Source of the DNA: Candidatus Nucleicultrix amoebiphila FS5
Lineage (GTDB): Bacteria; Pseudomonadota; Alphaproteobacteria; Caedimonadales; Nucleicultricaceae
DNA: 64,000 bases
Assembly (NCBI RefSeq): GCF_002117145.1
Contig: NZ_CP008743.1
Span: forward strand, 1,550,001 to 1,614,000
Reading direction: 5' to 3'
Position numbers and translations under genes: made by a program. Position 1 is the stretch's first letter, and the number at the start of each line of letters is the position of its first letter. This document shows, in pieces, positions 42,805-52,580 of the stretch. A model generated the notes under the pieces. The model did no database searches and was not told the DNA's origin. It saw nothing but the letters and a program-made list of their open reading frames with translations.

Positions 42805-44244
42805 ATGGCTCTTGAGATGCCAACAATGCAGATGCCGCAAGTTAATAATGCTGCCAATGGAAAGAAGACTATTGTTGTTCAAGAGTTATTGAGCATTTCT
42901 GTTGCATCTGGAGAGTCACCTAAAGTTGATTTTCAAAAAATTCTTAATGCAACGCCAAAGGAACAAGTACAAGAGAAAGCTCATAACCAACAAAAAGAAA
43001 ATTCTCAAAGGAATGATGATTCTTCTCCTCAACTTGAGAGAGGGAAAAAAACTGAAAACACTGTCAATGTAAAACAGAGCGATGAAAGTCCTGTGCCCGA
43101 TAAATCTGATCATGTCTTCGACCAGCAAGAGTTTAATGATGAGCAATCTATTAACTTTCTAATACCAATGCGTGATCAAGAGCCTCTCATAAAATCCCAA
43201 ACTGCTGAGGATGTTGAAAGAGGAGTGATGCAACAAAAAGATATTCCTCTAAAGACAATAATGACCCTCAACGACGAAGCAAAAGGGGCATCTAAAGAAG
43301 ATGTGCCTGCTGTAAGGATCGTGCACGTTTCCATGAGTTCATCTCAAGGAATTGAAATAAATAATAATGTGATGTTCACTAAAGACTGGCTTGCCTTAAG
43401 GGAAGAGCAACGAATGGATAACGAAATCTTACAAATAAAACAGCAAATCATTCCTCACGAAATTATGAGTCAAGAGGAATCTTTGGTCGAAGCACTAGAT
43501 ATGGAAAAAAATCTTCATCTTAGGACTGGATCAGAACGCCAAAACGTTGGAGAAGAAAATTCCGATAAAGAAAAATCAAACAATTTATCTCAAGAATTAG
43601 ATGACCACCAAAAGCATGTTGAGAGAAAACAGGAGAGTATTGACAGAACTATATTAGATATAAAAAGAAAAACTGATCATACGTCTTCAATGCAGGATTT
43701 TTTGGTCGATAACGATAGCTTTATTAGCGATGATCGAGGCTTTTCCAAAGTCTCTATTACAGAAAATATTCAAGGAAATATTCCTAATCCATTGATGCAG
43801 AAATCTTCAACTGTTTCGCACAATTCTATCATTCATGAGCTGCCAGTTATTCGTCAAGTATCCCAAGCTTTACATGTCGCTCGTCAAAGAGGCATGGATA
43901 ATATGACTTTGGAATTGAAACCAGAACATTTAGGACGCGTTGAAATTAAACTTGAGATTACTGATGGGCAAGTGCGAGCGATCTTTAATATAGACAAAGT
44001 CGAAACGTATGATCTTTTAAGACGAGATGAAAGTTTACTGCAGGCTCTTTTAAATGAATCGGGCTTAAAAGCTGATGATGGAGCTCTTAATTTTAATTTT
44101 CGAGGTGAACAACAATCCTTTGGTGATGAAAATTCTTCACTGACAACAATTCTTCCAGCTCTTTCAGTTGATGGAGAAGAAACAGAAATTGTTACTCCCT
44201 CAGTAGTGATTGATCATAATCGCGTTTTAGACAGATTAATATAG
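42805..44244 (+). CDS. fliK: Flagellar hook-length control protein FliK
   Basis: 479 residues. The N-terminal two thirds are low-complexity, rich in Q, E, K, S (molecular ruler type). The C-terminal Flg_hook domain is recognised by LELKPEHLGRVEIKLEITDGQVRAIF and NESGLKADDG. FliK is exported during hook assembly and switches the export gate to filament subunits. Start at 42805, GGAGGA four bases before. Upstream of flgD and flgE, the usual order. Confidence 0.88.
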   Translation: MALEMPTMQMPQVNNAANGKKTIVVQELLSISVASGESPKVDFQKILNATPKEQVQEKAHNQQKENSQRNDDSSPQLERGKKTENTVNVKQSDESPVPDKSDHVFDQQEFNDEQSINFLIPMRDQEPLIKSQTAEDVERGVMQQKDIPLKTIMTLNDEAKGASKEDVPAVRIVHVSMSSSQGIEINNNVMFTKDWLALREEQRMDNEILQIKQQIIPHEIMSQEESLVEALDMEKNLHLRTGSERQNVGEENSDKEKSNNLSQELDDHQKHVERKQESIDRTILDIKRKTDHTSSMQDFLVDNDSFISDDRGFSKVSITENIQGNIPNPLMQKSSTVSHNSIIHELPVIRQVSQALHVARQRGMDNMTLELKPEHLGRVEIKLEITDGQVRAIFNIDKVETYDLLRRDESLLQALLNESGLKADDGALNFNFRGEQQSFGDENSSLTTILPALSVDGEETEIVTPSVVIDHNRVLDRLI

Positions 44245-44254
44245 GGAGAAAACA

Positions 44255-45103
44255 ATGGTTCAAGCGGTTAAGGCAAATATGGATATTCAACGTAAATCAG
44301 AACAAGATTCTTTTGGTTTAACAAATGAGATGCAAGGAGCTAATGGGGAAAAAGGTCGTAAGTTGAGTTCTAATATCATCATGGGAAAAATGGAGGACTG
44401 GCTCAAAGTTGTTTTAGCTACTGTTAAAAACCAAGATCCGATGAATCCTGCAGATACGACTCAGATGGCTAGTCAGTTTACACAATTCGGTCAAATCATG
44501 GGAATCATGGAGATTAAGGATCAGTTACAAAAGGTCTTGAATGCACAGAATTTTTCACAGTTGCTCGAGGCAGCTGGACAATTGGACCGATACGTTGAAG
44601 TCAACGGGAGCGGATTTGAAGTAACAGATGAAGGGGCTCCTGAATTGGGATATTTCCTGCCGCCTGGGGTTGATAAATCGCAAATTATCGTGACGGATAA
44701 AGCCAATAATGTAATAAAAATAATTGAAGGAGCATCAACGGCTGGTAAACATTTGTTTGAATGGGATTGTAAGGGTCTTGAAGACAAGAAAGTTGAAAAG
44801 GGGCTATATCGATTCCGTGTTTCTGCCTTGGATAAAAGTGGTAAGGCTCTTTTAGACCCAACAACAAAAAAAATTCAACACATTAGGACAACAGTGAAGG
44901 GCATGGTAACAGGCGGTGAAATGATTGAGGGAAAACCAACGGTGGCTGTCAATGGATTAAGGATGCCTTTAGAATCTTTGGTCGGAATTCATAGTCTTGC
45001 AACAAAACCAAAGTTGATAACTGGTGAAATAAAAAATGTTGGTACAGAGCTTAAAGAAATTAGTACTGATTTGAATACTGAGTTAGGAATAATTGCGCAA
45101 TAA
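44255..45103 (+). CDS. flgD: Flagellar hook assembly scaffold FlgD
   Basis: Hook cap protein. The conserved N-terminal export region reads VKNQDPMNPADTTQMASQFTQFGQIMG; a FlgD Ig-like/Tudor part follows (about 110-235, with FEWDCKGLEDKKVEKGLYRFRVSA). 282 residues, somewhat long at the C-terminus. GGGAG precedes the start. Confidence 0.93.
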   Translation: MVQAVKANMDIQRKSEQDSFGLTNEMQGANGEKGRKLSSNIIMGKMEDWLKVVLATVKNQDPMNPADTTQMASQFTQFGQIMGIMEIKDQLQKVLNAQNFSQLLEAAGQLDRYVEVNGSGFEVTDEGAPELGYFLPPGVDKSQIIVTDKANNVIKIIEGASTAGKHLFEWDCKGLEDKKVEKGLYRFRVSALDKSGKALLDPTTKKIQHIRTTVKGMVTGGEMIEGKPTVAVNGLRMPLESLVGIHSLATKPKLITGEIKNVGTELKEISTDLNTELGIIAQ

Positions 45104-45128
45104 TCCATTGAGATAAAAGGAGAAAATT

Positions 45129-46409
45129 ATGACAATAACAGCAGCTGTAGTTGCATTAAAGGCCGGTAACAAAGCACTGGATGCAGTATCTCAAAATACT
45201 GCAAATGGTAACACGATCGGTTTTAAATCATTACAAGGTATCTTTGAAGCAATGGTAACTGGAGGAAGTTTGGTGAATAACCAGTTTACTTCCGCTGGTA
45301 GCAGTTCACATATTATTCAAAACGTTGGAAAGCAAGGTAGCATCCTGGGTACAGAAAGACAGAGTAATATGGCTGTTATTGGTGCAGGTCTCTTTGTAGG
45401 ATTTCCAAATTCTCAAACAACTCAAAATGTTTATACGGCAGCAGGTGATTGGGAGGTAAACTATAAAAACCTTCTCGTGAATTCTGGAGGCATTGTGGCT
45501 GCAGGATGGAAGACCAATGCTCAAGGTAACGTAACGACTGGTCTTACAGGAAATGCGCTTACTCCAATCGATTTAAGCGGTAGTCAGGAATATTTTTTAC
45601 AAACTACGCAAGCAAAAATGGTGGCTAACATTACTTCTGATACACCTATCGTTGTTCCTGCTCAGCTTGTGCAGGTTAACTTTCCAGTTGTCGATTCTTT
45701 GGGGAGCCCCCATGACTTTACAGCAACATTTCAAAGAACTGGAATTAACCCCAACACATGGGCAATGTCGATTACTTGTCCAGATGGCGTAGTAACAAAA
45801 ACGAATGGAGCTGGTAATCCATATGGGGGTGGAACGCCGATGGTCATTGTTTTTGATCAAAATGGATTACCTCAAACATTTGATGGGGTAGCTGGTGCTC
45901 CTCCTCCAATGTTTGTTACGTGGAACGTAGCTGCTACAAATGCTCAAAATATGGCTGTTACTCTTGATTTAGGTGCTATTGGCGCTGGTGATGGACTTGT
46001 AAGCAGAGCCAGCACACAAATTCCTCCAAAAGTGATTCAAGATGGACAAGCAATGTCTACAGCATCAGGATTTGAGACTAATGAATCAGGACTCATTTCA
46101 ATGGTCTATGCTAGTGGTGTTCGTTTACCCGTATATCAACTGGCATTAGCCTCATTTCCTTCTGTCAACAATTTAGATCCAATTCCTGGAAATGCGTTTA
46201 CATCAACAGCAAAATCGGGTGTTGTGATTTATGGGAAACCCAATACAGGTAGTTTTGGCAAAATTGCAACGGGGCAAATTGAAACTTCCAACGTTGATTT
46301 TGCTGATCAATTAACTAGTATGATTCAACTTCAACAATTTAACTCCGGTAACGTTAAATCCATTAAGACACAGGATGAAATTACCAAAGAATTGCTGAGC
46401 ATTCGTTAA
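45129..46409 (+). CDS. flgE: Flagellar hook protein FlgE
   Basis: Hook subunit, 426 residues. The N-terminal rod-like helix has NTANGNTIGFKS, the central FlgE domain has PVVDSLGSPHDFTATFQRT, and the C-terminal coil ends ETSNVDFADQLTSMIQLQQ with FNSGNVKSIKTQDEI. Secreted through the flagellar export gate. Last gene of the sigma-54 operon; a hairpin follows. Confidence 0.92.
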   Translation: MTITAAVVALKAGNKALDAVSQNTANGNTIGFKSLQGIFEAMVTGGSLVNNQFTSAGSSSHIIQNVGKQGSILGTERQSNMAVIGAGLFVGFPNSQTTQNVYTAAGDWEVNYKNLLVNSGGIVAAGWKTNAQGNVTTGLTGNALTPIDLSGSQEYFLQTTQAKMVANITSDTPIVVPAQLVQVNFPVVDSLGSPHDFTATFQRTGINPNTWAMSITCPDGVVTKTNGAGNPYGGGTPMVIVFDQNGLPQTFDGVAGAPPPMFVTWNVAATNAQNMAVTLDLGAIGAGDGLVSRASTQIPPKVIQDGQAMSTASGFETNESGLISMVYASGVRLPVYQLALASFPSVNNLDPIPGNAFTSTAKSGVVIYGKPNTGSFGKIATGQIETSNVDFADQLTSMIQLQQFNSGNVKSIKTQDEITKELLSIR

Positions 46410-46423
46410 TAAATTAAGAATAG

Positions 46424-46444
46424 GGGAGACAATGCTAGTCTCCC
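46424..46444 (+). terminator. Possible terminator after flgE
   Basis: GGGAGAC (46424-46430) and GTCTCCC (46438-46444) form a perfect stem with a 7-base loop, but only a short mixed T tract follows (ATGTTT), so termination may be weak. Confidence 0.45.
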
Positions 46445-46503
46445 ATGTTTACTCAACTTAAAAACTGTCGTATAGCTTGAAACCGTGATGCGTAGGAGCC
46501 ATT

Positions 46504-47154
46504 ATGACAAATCTTTTAGCCCAATATTCTTTTGAACTTCTTAGCCTTAGTATTTTGCAGTCTATTGCATTGATTAGCCCTGGTCCTGATTTTGCGATTG
46601 TTGTGCGTAACAGTTTAGTTTTTAATCGGCGTGTTGGTATGATCACTACCCTTGGGATTACCTTTGGCGTCATGGTTCATGTTTTATATTGTTTGCTAGG
46701 GCTAGGTTTGATTATTTCTAAATCGTTTTGGCTATTCACAACCTTTAAAATTTTAGGTGGGGCATACTTAATTTATATTGGTACTCAAGCGATTCGAAGT
46801 GGTAAGCACCATGCAATGAGAGTACAAAAAGATACTGCACATAAAGAAACAATAACGGATTTTCGAGCTTTTCGCATGGGGTTCATTACGAATGTGCTGA
46901 ATGCTAAGGCAATTTTGTTTTTTCTTAGTCTTTTTACAACTGTGGTAAAACCCAATACACCTCCAATGATTTTAGGTCTATTCGCGGTCATCGTTTTTGT
47001 AACAACCATGACTTGGTTTTCAATTGTTTCTTGCTTTTTCTCAACACAGAGAGTGCAAAGATCTTTCAGTAAAATGGTTCATTGGGTGGAAAGAGTGACC
47101 GGAGGGCTTTTAATTGCCCTCGGCCTAAAATTATTGACAACAACCAATCGTTAG
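46504..47154 (+). CDS. LysE/RhtB family amino acid exporter
   Basis: 216 residues, six hydrophobic segments. SPGPDFAIVVRNSL near the N-terminus is the family signature, followed by GGAYLIYIGTQAIRS and FRMGFITNVLNAKAILFFLSL. Exports amino acids or homoserine lactones from the cytoplasm. It converges with flhF with a 4-base overlap of stop regions. Confidence 0.9.
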   Translation: MTNLLAQYSFELLSLSILQSIALISPGPDFAIVVRNSLVFNRRVGMITTLGITFGVMVHVLYCLLGLGLIISKSFWLFTTFKILGGAYLIYIGTQAIRSGKHHAMRVQKDTAHKETITDFRAFRMGFITNVLNAKAILFFLSLFTTVVKPNTPPMILGLFAVIVFVTTMTWFSIVSCFFSTQRVQRSFSKMVHWVERVTGGLLIALGLKLLTTTNR

Positions 47155-48050
47155 TTAAGCAGAAAAGGGGTTCTTTTAGGACTCATTTCCTTTGCTTCAG
47201 AGGGACGTGTTAATAATTCTTTCAAGTTGTTTGCAGTTGCTATATGTAGCCGATTTCCCAGTTCGGGACCTTTACTGAAGTGAGACAGCATTATTTTATC
47301 TGAAACACATGCAGAAATAAGGCCGCCTATTCTTTTACTCATGTCAACTTTTGAGCCAATCAATGAAGAGATTCCCAACTGCTTGAAAGCATCAAGTTGA
47401 TCTTGAGTTTCTTCACATTCTGTCGCTACAGGGTGTACAAGGATAGGAGATTTTTTGGAAGCGAACACAATTTCAATGAGGCGTCCCATCTCAGCTTTCT
47501 CAAAGGGATTAATACCCATCGTATCAATAATTTTAAGGGTCTCAGGATTGCTGTCTTTAAGATAGATATCCAATTTATCAGCTGATTCAATAGCTTTAAA
47601 AGGCACTTCAAGAGCATGAGCATAGGTTTGAATTTGTGTAGTTCCGCCAGCCTTGAGTGTATCTGTGGTAATCAGCTCAACATCTTTTTGCATTAACACT
47701 GCTTCAAGAGCTATCTTAGCAGCTACAATACTTTTTCCCGCTCCTGGTGTGCCAGCAACAACAAGAACACCGTTGGTTTCTGCTGTGAGAACTGGTTCAA
47801 AATGGAAAATGTTTTCTAGACTTGTTTCTAAATCATTGGCTCCTTGCATGCGTTCTAACACGATGTTCTTAACACGTTCTGAGACCCTATGTGTTGTTAG
47901 TAAATTTTCAAATAAATCCAAAATATTTTCAGTTTTTGACTGTTCAACTCTAGGAATTTTAACTTCCTTTATAAAGTCTTTAGGTTGAAGGCTTTGAATA
48001 ATCTCATCGATGAGAGAAATAGGTTCTATTTTTACTGTTGCAATAGACAT
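47151..48050 (-). CDS. flhF: FlhF-like SRP-type GTPase
   Basis: SRP-family GTPase that places the flagellum. P-loop GTPGAGKSIVAAKIA (about 103-117), LITTDTLKAGGTTQIQTYA, DTMGINPF (G3) and GSKVDMSKRIGG (G4). The N-terminal B domain is short, so the protein is 299 residues against 400 or more in many gammaproteobacteria. Last gene of the fliF operon, 18 bases after flhA. The G3 motif reads IDTMG instead of IDTAG. Confidence 0.85.
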   Translation of the reverse strand: MSIATVKIEPISLIDEIIQSLQPKDFIKEVKIPRVEQSKTENILDLFENLLTTHRVSERVKNIVLERMQGANDLETSLENIFHFEPVLTAETNGVLVVAGTPGAGKSIVAAKIALEAVLMQKDVELITTDTLKAGGTTQIQTYAHALEVPFKAIESADKLDIYLKDSNPETLKIIDTMGINPFEKAEMGRLIEIVFASKKSPILVHPVATECEETQDQLDAFKQLGISSLIGSKVDMSKRIGGLISACVSDKIMLSHFSKGPELGNRLHIATANNLKELLTRPSEAKEMSPKRTPFLLN

Positions 48051-48068
48051 GTGGTGCCTCCTTTATGT

Positions 48069-50171
48069 TTATATTGTAGCGACTGTTTTAATTTTTGCTT
48101 TGGGATGAATCTCGTTTTGAGACAAAACCGTAGTTAGTGGCCTAAATCGTTCAATAATCGAGCGAATATGAGGCCGAATATTCGCACTGGTGAGCAGAAC
48201 AGGATTTTCGCCTTGAATAGCTTGATTTTCGAAAATCTCGCGAACTTTTGTAGCAAATTCCTGAAGTTTGCTTGGTGCTAACGCTAGATGGTACCCTTCG
48301 TCAGTAGATACAAGAGCGTCACTCATGTTTTTCTCCCATTCAGGGGAAAGGGTTACAAGCGTTACAACGTTCTCATTATTAGAGTTGGTTGCACAAATCT
48401 GGCGTGAAAGACGCATGCGAACATGTTCGGTGATAAAAGTTGTATTACGATTAATACTGCAGGCTTCAGAAATACCTTCCAAAATAGTAGATAAATCGCG
48501 AATGGAGACACGCTCTGCAAGAAGGTTCTGTAAGACCCGCTGTATTCCGCTCATAGAGATTTGACTAGGTACCATATCGCTGACAAGTTTTTGATGCGGT
48601 TTATCGACTTCATCTAACAATTTTTGTGTTTCAGTGAAGGTAAGGAGCTCCGATGAGTTATCTTTTATAGTCTCACTCAAATGTGTTGAAATCACTGTCA
48701 TTGGATCGACAACTGTATAGCCAGCTTCTTCGGCGCGTGATTTATCAGCTAAGTTAATCCACATAGCTCGAAGACCGAATGTAGGTTCAATCGTTGACTC
48801 TCCAGCTAAACGAATTTCTTTACCTTCTGGGTCCAAAACTAAGAGCATGTGTGGACGTAAATCACCACGACCAACTTCAACCTCTTTGATTCGAATCACG
48901 TAAGAATTTGAAGGGAGTTGAAGATTGTCTTGAATACGTACAGTAGGTAATAAGAAACCAAGTTCTTTTGCAAGTTGCTTTCTTAAAGCTTTGATTTGAT
49001 CTGTGAGTTTTTGATTATGACCACTGTTGACCAAAGGAAGAAGACCATACCCTAATTCGAGTCGAACTTGGTCTAAATGTAATGTTTGATTTAATGTTTC
49101 TTCTTCAGTTTTTGTTTTATCTGCTATTGCTAGGGCTTGATCTTCTGCATTGATAGGAATCTCCTTAGGATTTGTCAGTCTCCAAGCTGCAGCTCCCGTG
49201 ATTAAGGCAAGAAAAAGGAAAGGAATCATGGGAATTCCTGGCAAAATAGAAAAACCAACCATTAAGAATGAACTGAGACCAAGAGCGGTTGGGTAGGCAC
49301 TGAGTTGAGCAAAAACGGCTTTTTCTGCAGAACCTTCGGAACTTATTTTAGAGACCAACATGCCTGCTGCAGTTGAAACAACGAGGGCAGGAATTTGTGA
49401 AACCAAACCATCACCAACTGTGAGCAATGTATACGTTTGAGCTGCATCGGCAAAAGATAGATCTCTTTGTGCAACACCAATGATGATACCTCCAATAATA
49501 TTGATGAAGGTAATACAAAGACCAGCAATAGCATCGCCACGGACGAATTTCGCTGCACCATCCATAGCTCCAAAAAAGCTAGATTCACCTTCCAACTCTT
49601 TCCGACGTTTGCGAGCTTCGTCTTCGTTAATTAGTCCAGAGGATAAATCAGCATCAATTGCCATTTGCTTTCCAGGCATCGCATCAAGAGTGAAGCGTGC
49701 AGATACTTCAGCAATACGACCTGAACCTTTAGTGATAACCACAAAGTTCACAATAACAAGAATACCGAACACAATAAGGCCAATAACAAAGTTTCCCTGC
49801 ATAATAAAGGCCCCAAAAGCCCGAATAACTTCACCAGCCGCGCTGGGTCCTTCATGTCCATAGGTTAGAATAAGTCTTGTTGAAGCGACGTTGAGAGATA
49901 GCCTTAACATGGTTGACGTTAGAAGAATAATTGGAAAAGAACTGAATTCCAAAGGTTTCTCAATAAATAGAACTGTCATCAATACGAGACCTGAAATCGC
50001 AAGAGATATAGCCAGAGACATATCCAACAACCATTTGGGCATGGGCATAATTAGCACCACAATGATAGAGATGAGGCCAAGGGCAAAAGCGATATCACCC
50101 CTTTTCATGGTACTGGCCATCCAACTGAATGAGCCCGTTTGAGATATTGTTGCGTTCCCTACTTGTGCCAT
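48069..50171 (-). CDS. flhA: Flagellar export gate protein FlhA
   Basis: Membrane component of the flagellar type III export gate, 700 residues, about eight N-terminal membrane helices. The cytoplasmic FHIPEP signature is seen as RIAEVSARFTLDAMPGKQMAIDADLSSG and the C-terminal domain binds substrates. Overlapping reading frames are absent, and FlhF follows. Confidence 0.97.
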   Translation of the reverse strand: MAQVGNATISQTGSFSWMASTMKRGDIAFALGLISIIVVLIMPMPKWLLDMSLAISLAISGLVLMTVLFIEKPLEFSSFPIILLTSTMLRLSLNVASTRLILTYGHEGPSAAGEVIRAFGAFIMQGNFVIGLIVFGILVIVNFVVITKGSGRIAEVSARFTLDAMPGKQMAIDADLSSGLINEDEARKRRKELEGESSFFGAMDGAAKFVRGDAIAGLCITFINIIGGIIIGVAQRDLSFADAAQTYTLLTVGDGLVSQIPALVVSTAAGMLVSKISSEGSAEKAVFAQLSAYPTALGLSSFLMVGFSILPGIPMIPFLFLALITGAAAWRLTNPKEIPINAEDQALAIADKTKTEEETLNQTLHLDQVRLELGYGLLPLVNSGHNQKLTDQIKALRKQLAKELGFLLPTVRIQDNLQLPSNSYVIRIKEVEVGRGDLRPHMLLVLDPEGKEIRLAGESTIEPTFGLRAMWINLADKSRAEEAGYTVVDPMTVISTHLSETIKDNSSELLTFTETQKLLDEVDKPHQKLVSDMVPSQISMSGIQRVLQNLLAERVSIRDLSTILEGISEACSINRNTTFITEHVRMRLSRQICATNSNNENVVTLVTLSPEWEKNMSDALVSTDEGYHLALAPSKLQEFATKVREIFENQAIQGENPVLLTSANIRPHIRSIIERFRPLTTVLSQNEIHPKAKIKTVATI

Positions 50172-50198
50172 ATTTTGAGTCCTTTTTTGTCTTAGTCC

Positions 50199-51542
50199 TT
50201 AAATAGCCTTTTGGTAAGCGCTTGATTTTGTAGCCTGGATTCCATTCTCATTATATTGTTTAATTTTGTTGCGCAGCGTTCGTATAGAAATTCCAAGAAT
50301 ATGGGCTGCTTGTGTGCGGTTTCCCAGACAATGACTGAGGGTTCCAAGAATTAGATCTCTCTCAACTTCTTCAACTGTACGACCGATTAGAAGGTTTTGA
50401 AGATTTTCATAACCTGCAGGAAACTGACTATTGTTTTCTGGATCTTTGTTTGTAAGCTGAAGACAGTCAGGAGTAATCATGTCTGTTGGCGCAAGCAGAA
50501 CAGAACGATGAATGGTGTTCTCAAGTTCCCTCACGTTGCCCCGCCATGGATGGGTTTTAAGAATTTCAGTAGCTTCACTATTAAGCTTCTTCATGGGAAG
50601 ACCATTTGATTTTGTGTATTTATCAATAAAATATTCAGCTAAAAGAGGTATGTCTATTGGACGTTCACGCAAGCCTGGCAATTTTAAATTAACTACATTA
50701 AGACGGAAATAGAGGTCTTCTCGGAAATGCCCTTCACGAACGTATTTTTCTAGATCACGATTACTCGTTGCAAGGATACGAATGTTAACCTTTATTGGTT
50801 TCGTTCCTCCTACTCGGTCAATCTCACGTTCTTGAATAGCTCTTAAAAGTTTAGCTTGAAGATTTGGGTGCATCTCACTGATTTCGTCAAGAAGCAATGT
50901 ACCTCCATTAGCTTCTTCAAATTTTCCGATGCGTCTTGCTATAGCACCAGTAAATGCTCCTTTTTCATGCCCAAATAATTCAGATTCCATAAGGTTTTCT
51001 GGGATAGCTGCACAGTTTACAGAGATAAAAGGAAAGTTTTTGCGACGACTTTTTTGATGAATAAAACGAGCCATTACTTCTTTACCAGTTCCAGACTCTC
51101 CTGTAATAAGAACACTGGCATCACTAGGAGAAATTTGTTCGGCCAACTTTAAAATAGGCTTCATGGACGGATCTTCAGAGATTACAGCATCATCTCGTTT
51201 GGCGACGACTTCAATAACAGCAGCAATCAAATTTGGATCAGGAGGTAATGGGATGTATTCTTTCGCACCTGCTCTGATAGCTTTGGTTGCAGGTTCAGCA
51301 TCAGTTCCCAAACCACAAGCCACAACGGGGATGAAGAAGCGTTCTGTATCTAAGGCTTCAATCATTGAGCGAATATCAAGATTGACATCAATCATAATTA
51401 AATCTGCACCACGACCAGATCTTAATGTTTCCATTGCTTCATGGATCGTGTCACATTGAGATACTGTAGCACCTCGTGCTAAAGCAATTTTACTTGCTGT
51501 GATAATATGTCCTTTTAAATCGCCAATAATCAATAAACGCAT
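50199..51542 (-). CDS. flbD: Sigma-54-dependent activator of flagellar genes (FlbD-like)
   Basis: 447 residues. The N-terminal receiver-like domain (1-115) has Asp52 but lacks part of the usual acidic pocket. The AAA+ domain has Walker A GESGTGKE (148-155), the sigma-54-contacting GAFTGA (195-200), and GGTLLLDEISEM (Walker B). A Fis-type helix-turn-helix ends the chain (NRTQAAHILGISIRTLRNKI). It lies inside the fliF-flhF operon like FlbD-type regulators and is the natural activator of the sigma-54 promoter at 42754. Confidence 0.88.
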   Translation of the reverse strand: MRLLIIGDLKGHIITASKIALARGATVSQCDTIHEAMETLRSGRGADLIMIDVNLDIRSMIEALDTERFFIPVVACGLGTDAEPATKAIRAGAKEYIPLPPDPNLIAAVIEVVAKRDDAVISEDPSMKPILKLAEQISPSDASVLITGESGTGKEVMARFIHQKSRRKNFPFISVNCAAIPENLMESELFGHEKGAFTGAIARRIGKFEEANGGTLLLDEISEMHPNLQAKLLRAIQEREIDRVGGTKPIKVNIRILATSNRDLEKYVREGHFREDLYFRLNVVNLKLPGLRERPIDIPLLAEYFIDKYTKSNGLPMKKLNSEATEILKTHPWRGNVRELENTIHRSVLLAPTDMITPDCLQLTNKDPENNSQFPAGYENLQNLLIGRTVEEVERDLILGTLSHCLGNRTQAAHILGISIRTLRNKIKQYNENGIQATKSSAYQKAI

Positions 51543-51565
51543 TTCTATCTCCTCACCTCTTAAAC

Positions 51566-51901
51566 TTAAACTCTTCCTGATTTAATAATTTCTGTCATTG
51601 TAATACCAAGCTGTTCATTCACGATCACAATCTCTCCTCTAGCAACAAGACGATTGTTCACAAAAATATCAATGGGTTCACCAGCTTTTCTATCCAACTC
51701 AATGACCGCGCCTCGTCCAAGTTTGAGAAGTTGTTCTACGCGCATGGTAGCAGAACCAAGAACAGCTGAAACTTGTACAGGCACTTCGTAAACTGCTTTT
51801 AGATCAGCTTCCTGAACAACGTGCTCTCCACTGCTGTTTTCTAAGTTCTGGAGGTCAATGTTCTCTTTCTGTGTAGCATTCGTATTTTCAGTTTCCGACA
51901 T
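51566..51901 (-). CDS. fliN: Flagellar motor switch protein FliN
   Basis: 111 residues with an acidic N-terminal extension and a C-terminal SpoA domain (VPVQVSAVLGSATMRVEQLL, GRGAVIELDRKAGEPIDIFV, NNRLVARGEIVIVNEQLGI). Part of the cytoplasmic C-ring with FliG and FliM; FliM is not in the window. Overlaps the end of fliH by 14 bases. Confidence 0.95.
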   Translation of the reverse strand: MSETENTNATQKENIDLQNLENSSGEHVVQEADLKAVYEVPVQVSAVLGSATMRVEQLLKLGRGAVIELDRKAGEPIDIFVNNRLVARGEIVIVNEQLGITMTEIIKSGRV

Positions 51902-52580
51902 GATCTTCGCCTCCTAGATTCTCATTATTTTCAATAACTAGTTTATTTTCTTGAGTCATAGCTTTCTCTTCTTTAGTCAATAAACGATTCAAGGCTATGT
52001 CAATTTTCTTCATAATTTCTTCCGATTGTCTTTTGAGACCAACATTGGCCCATTCTAATGTGCAATCGGCAGGGCCAAGGGTGCTATCTTCCTCAATAAC
52101 GATTGAGTCATGGTGCTTTTCTAAAAGCGGGTTACTGAGAAGAATTTTCTTTAAATTTTCACATAAATTTGTTGGAGTCTTGAGAAGAATTTTAGAAGAG
52201 AAATGATTTCCTGAAAGAGCTTCTTTAATAAAAGACTCAATAATCTCTTGGCCAAAAGCTTTTTCAATTGGAGGACATATTTTTTGTAGAGTAAGTTTTA
52301 CAATCATCGCTAATTGTCCTGCATAGATGTTTTCTAAACTCTCTTTCTCAGCATATAGACCATCTAAGGTTAGATTTAATTGCTTAATGTATTTTGCGGT
52401 GAGATTCTCAATAGCTGCTTTTGCTGCTTCACGGCCTTTGTCAAAGCCTTTTTGATATTCAGCTTCAATTTCTTTCAAATGCCTTTGTCTTTGAACGGCA
52501 TCATTATGAAATTCACTGCCAAAAATGAATTTTTGAGGGTTGTTCGCTTCTTTTTGAGGTATGTTAACCGACGAGTTCAT
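51888..52580 (-). CDS. fliH: Flagellar assembly protein FliH-like
   Basis: 230 residues. EIEAEYQKGFDKGREAAKAAIENL is the coiled-coil G-x3-G region of FliH, which regulates the export ATPase. Identity is low elsewhere, so the call rests on this motif and on its place between fliG and fliN. Start at 52580 (GAGGAAG upstream) overlaps fliG by 17 bases. The ATPase FliI is absent from the window. Confidence 0.75.
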   Translation of the reverse strand: MNSSVNIPQKEANNPQKFIFGSEFHNDAVQRQRHLKEIEAEYQKGFDKGREAAKAAIENLTAKYIKQLNLTLDGLYAEKESLENIYAGQLAMIVKLTLQKICPPIEKAFGQEIIESFIKEALSGNHFSSKILLKTPTNLCENLKKILLSNPLLEKHHDSIVIEEDSTLGPADCTLEWANVGLKRQSEEIMKKIDIALNRLLTKEEKAMTQENKLVIENNENLGGEDHVGN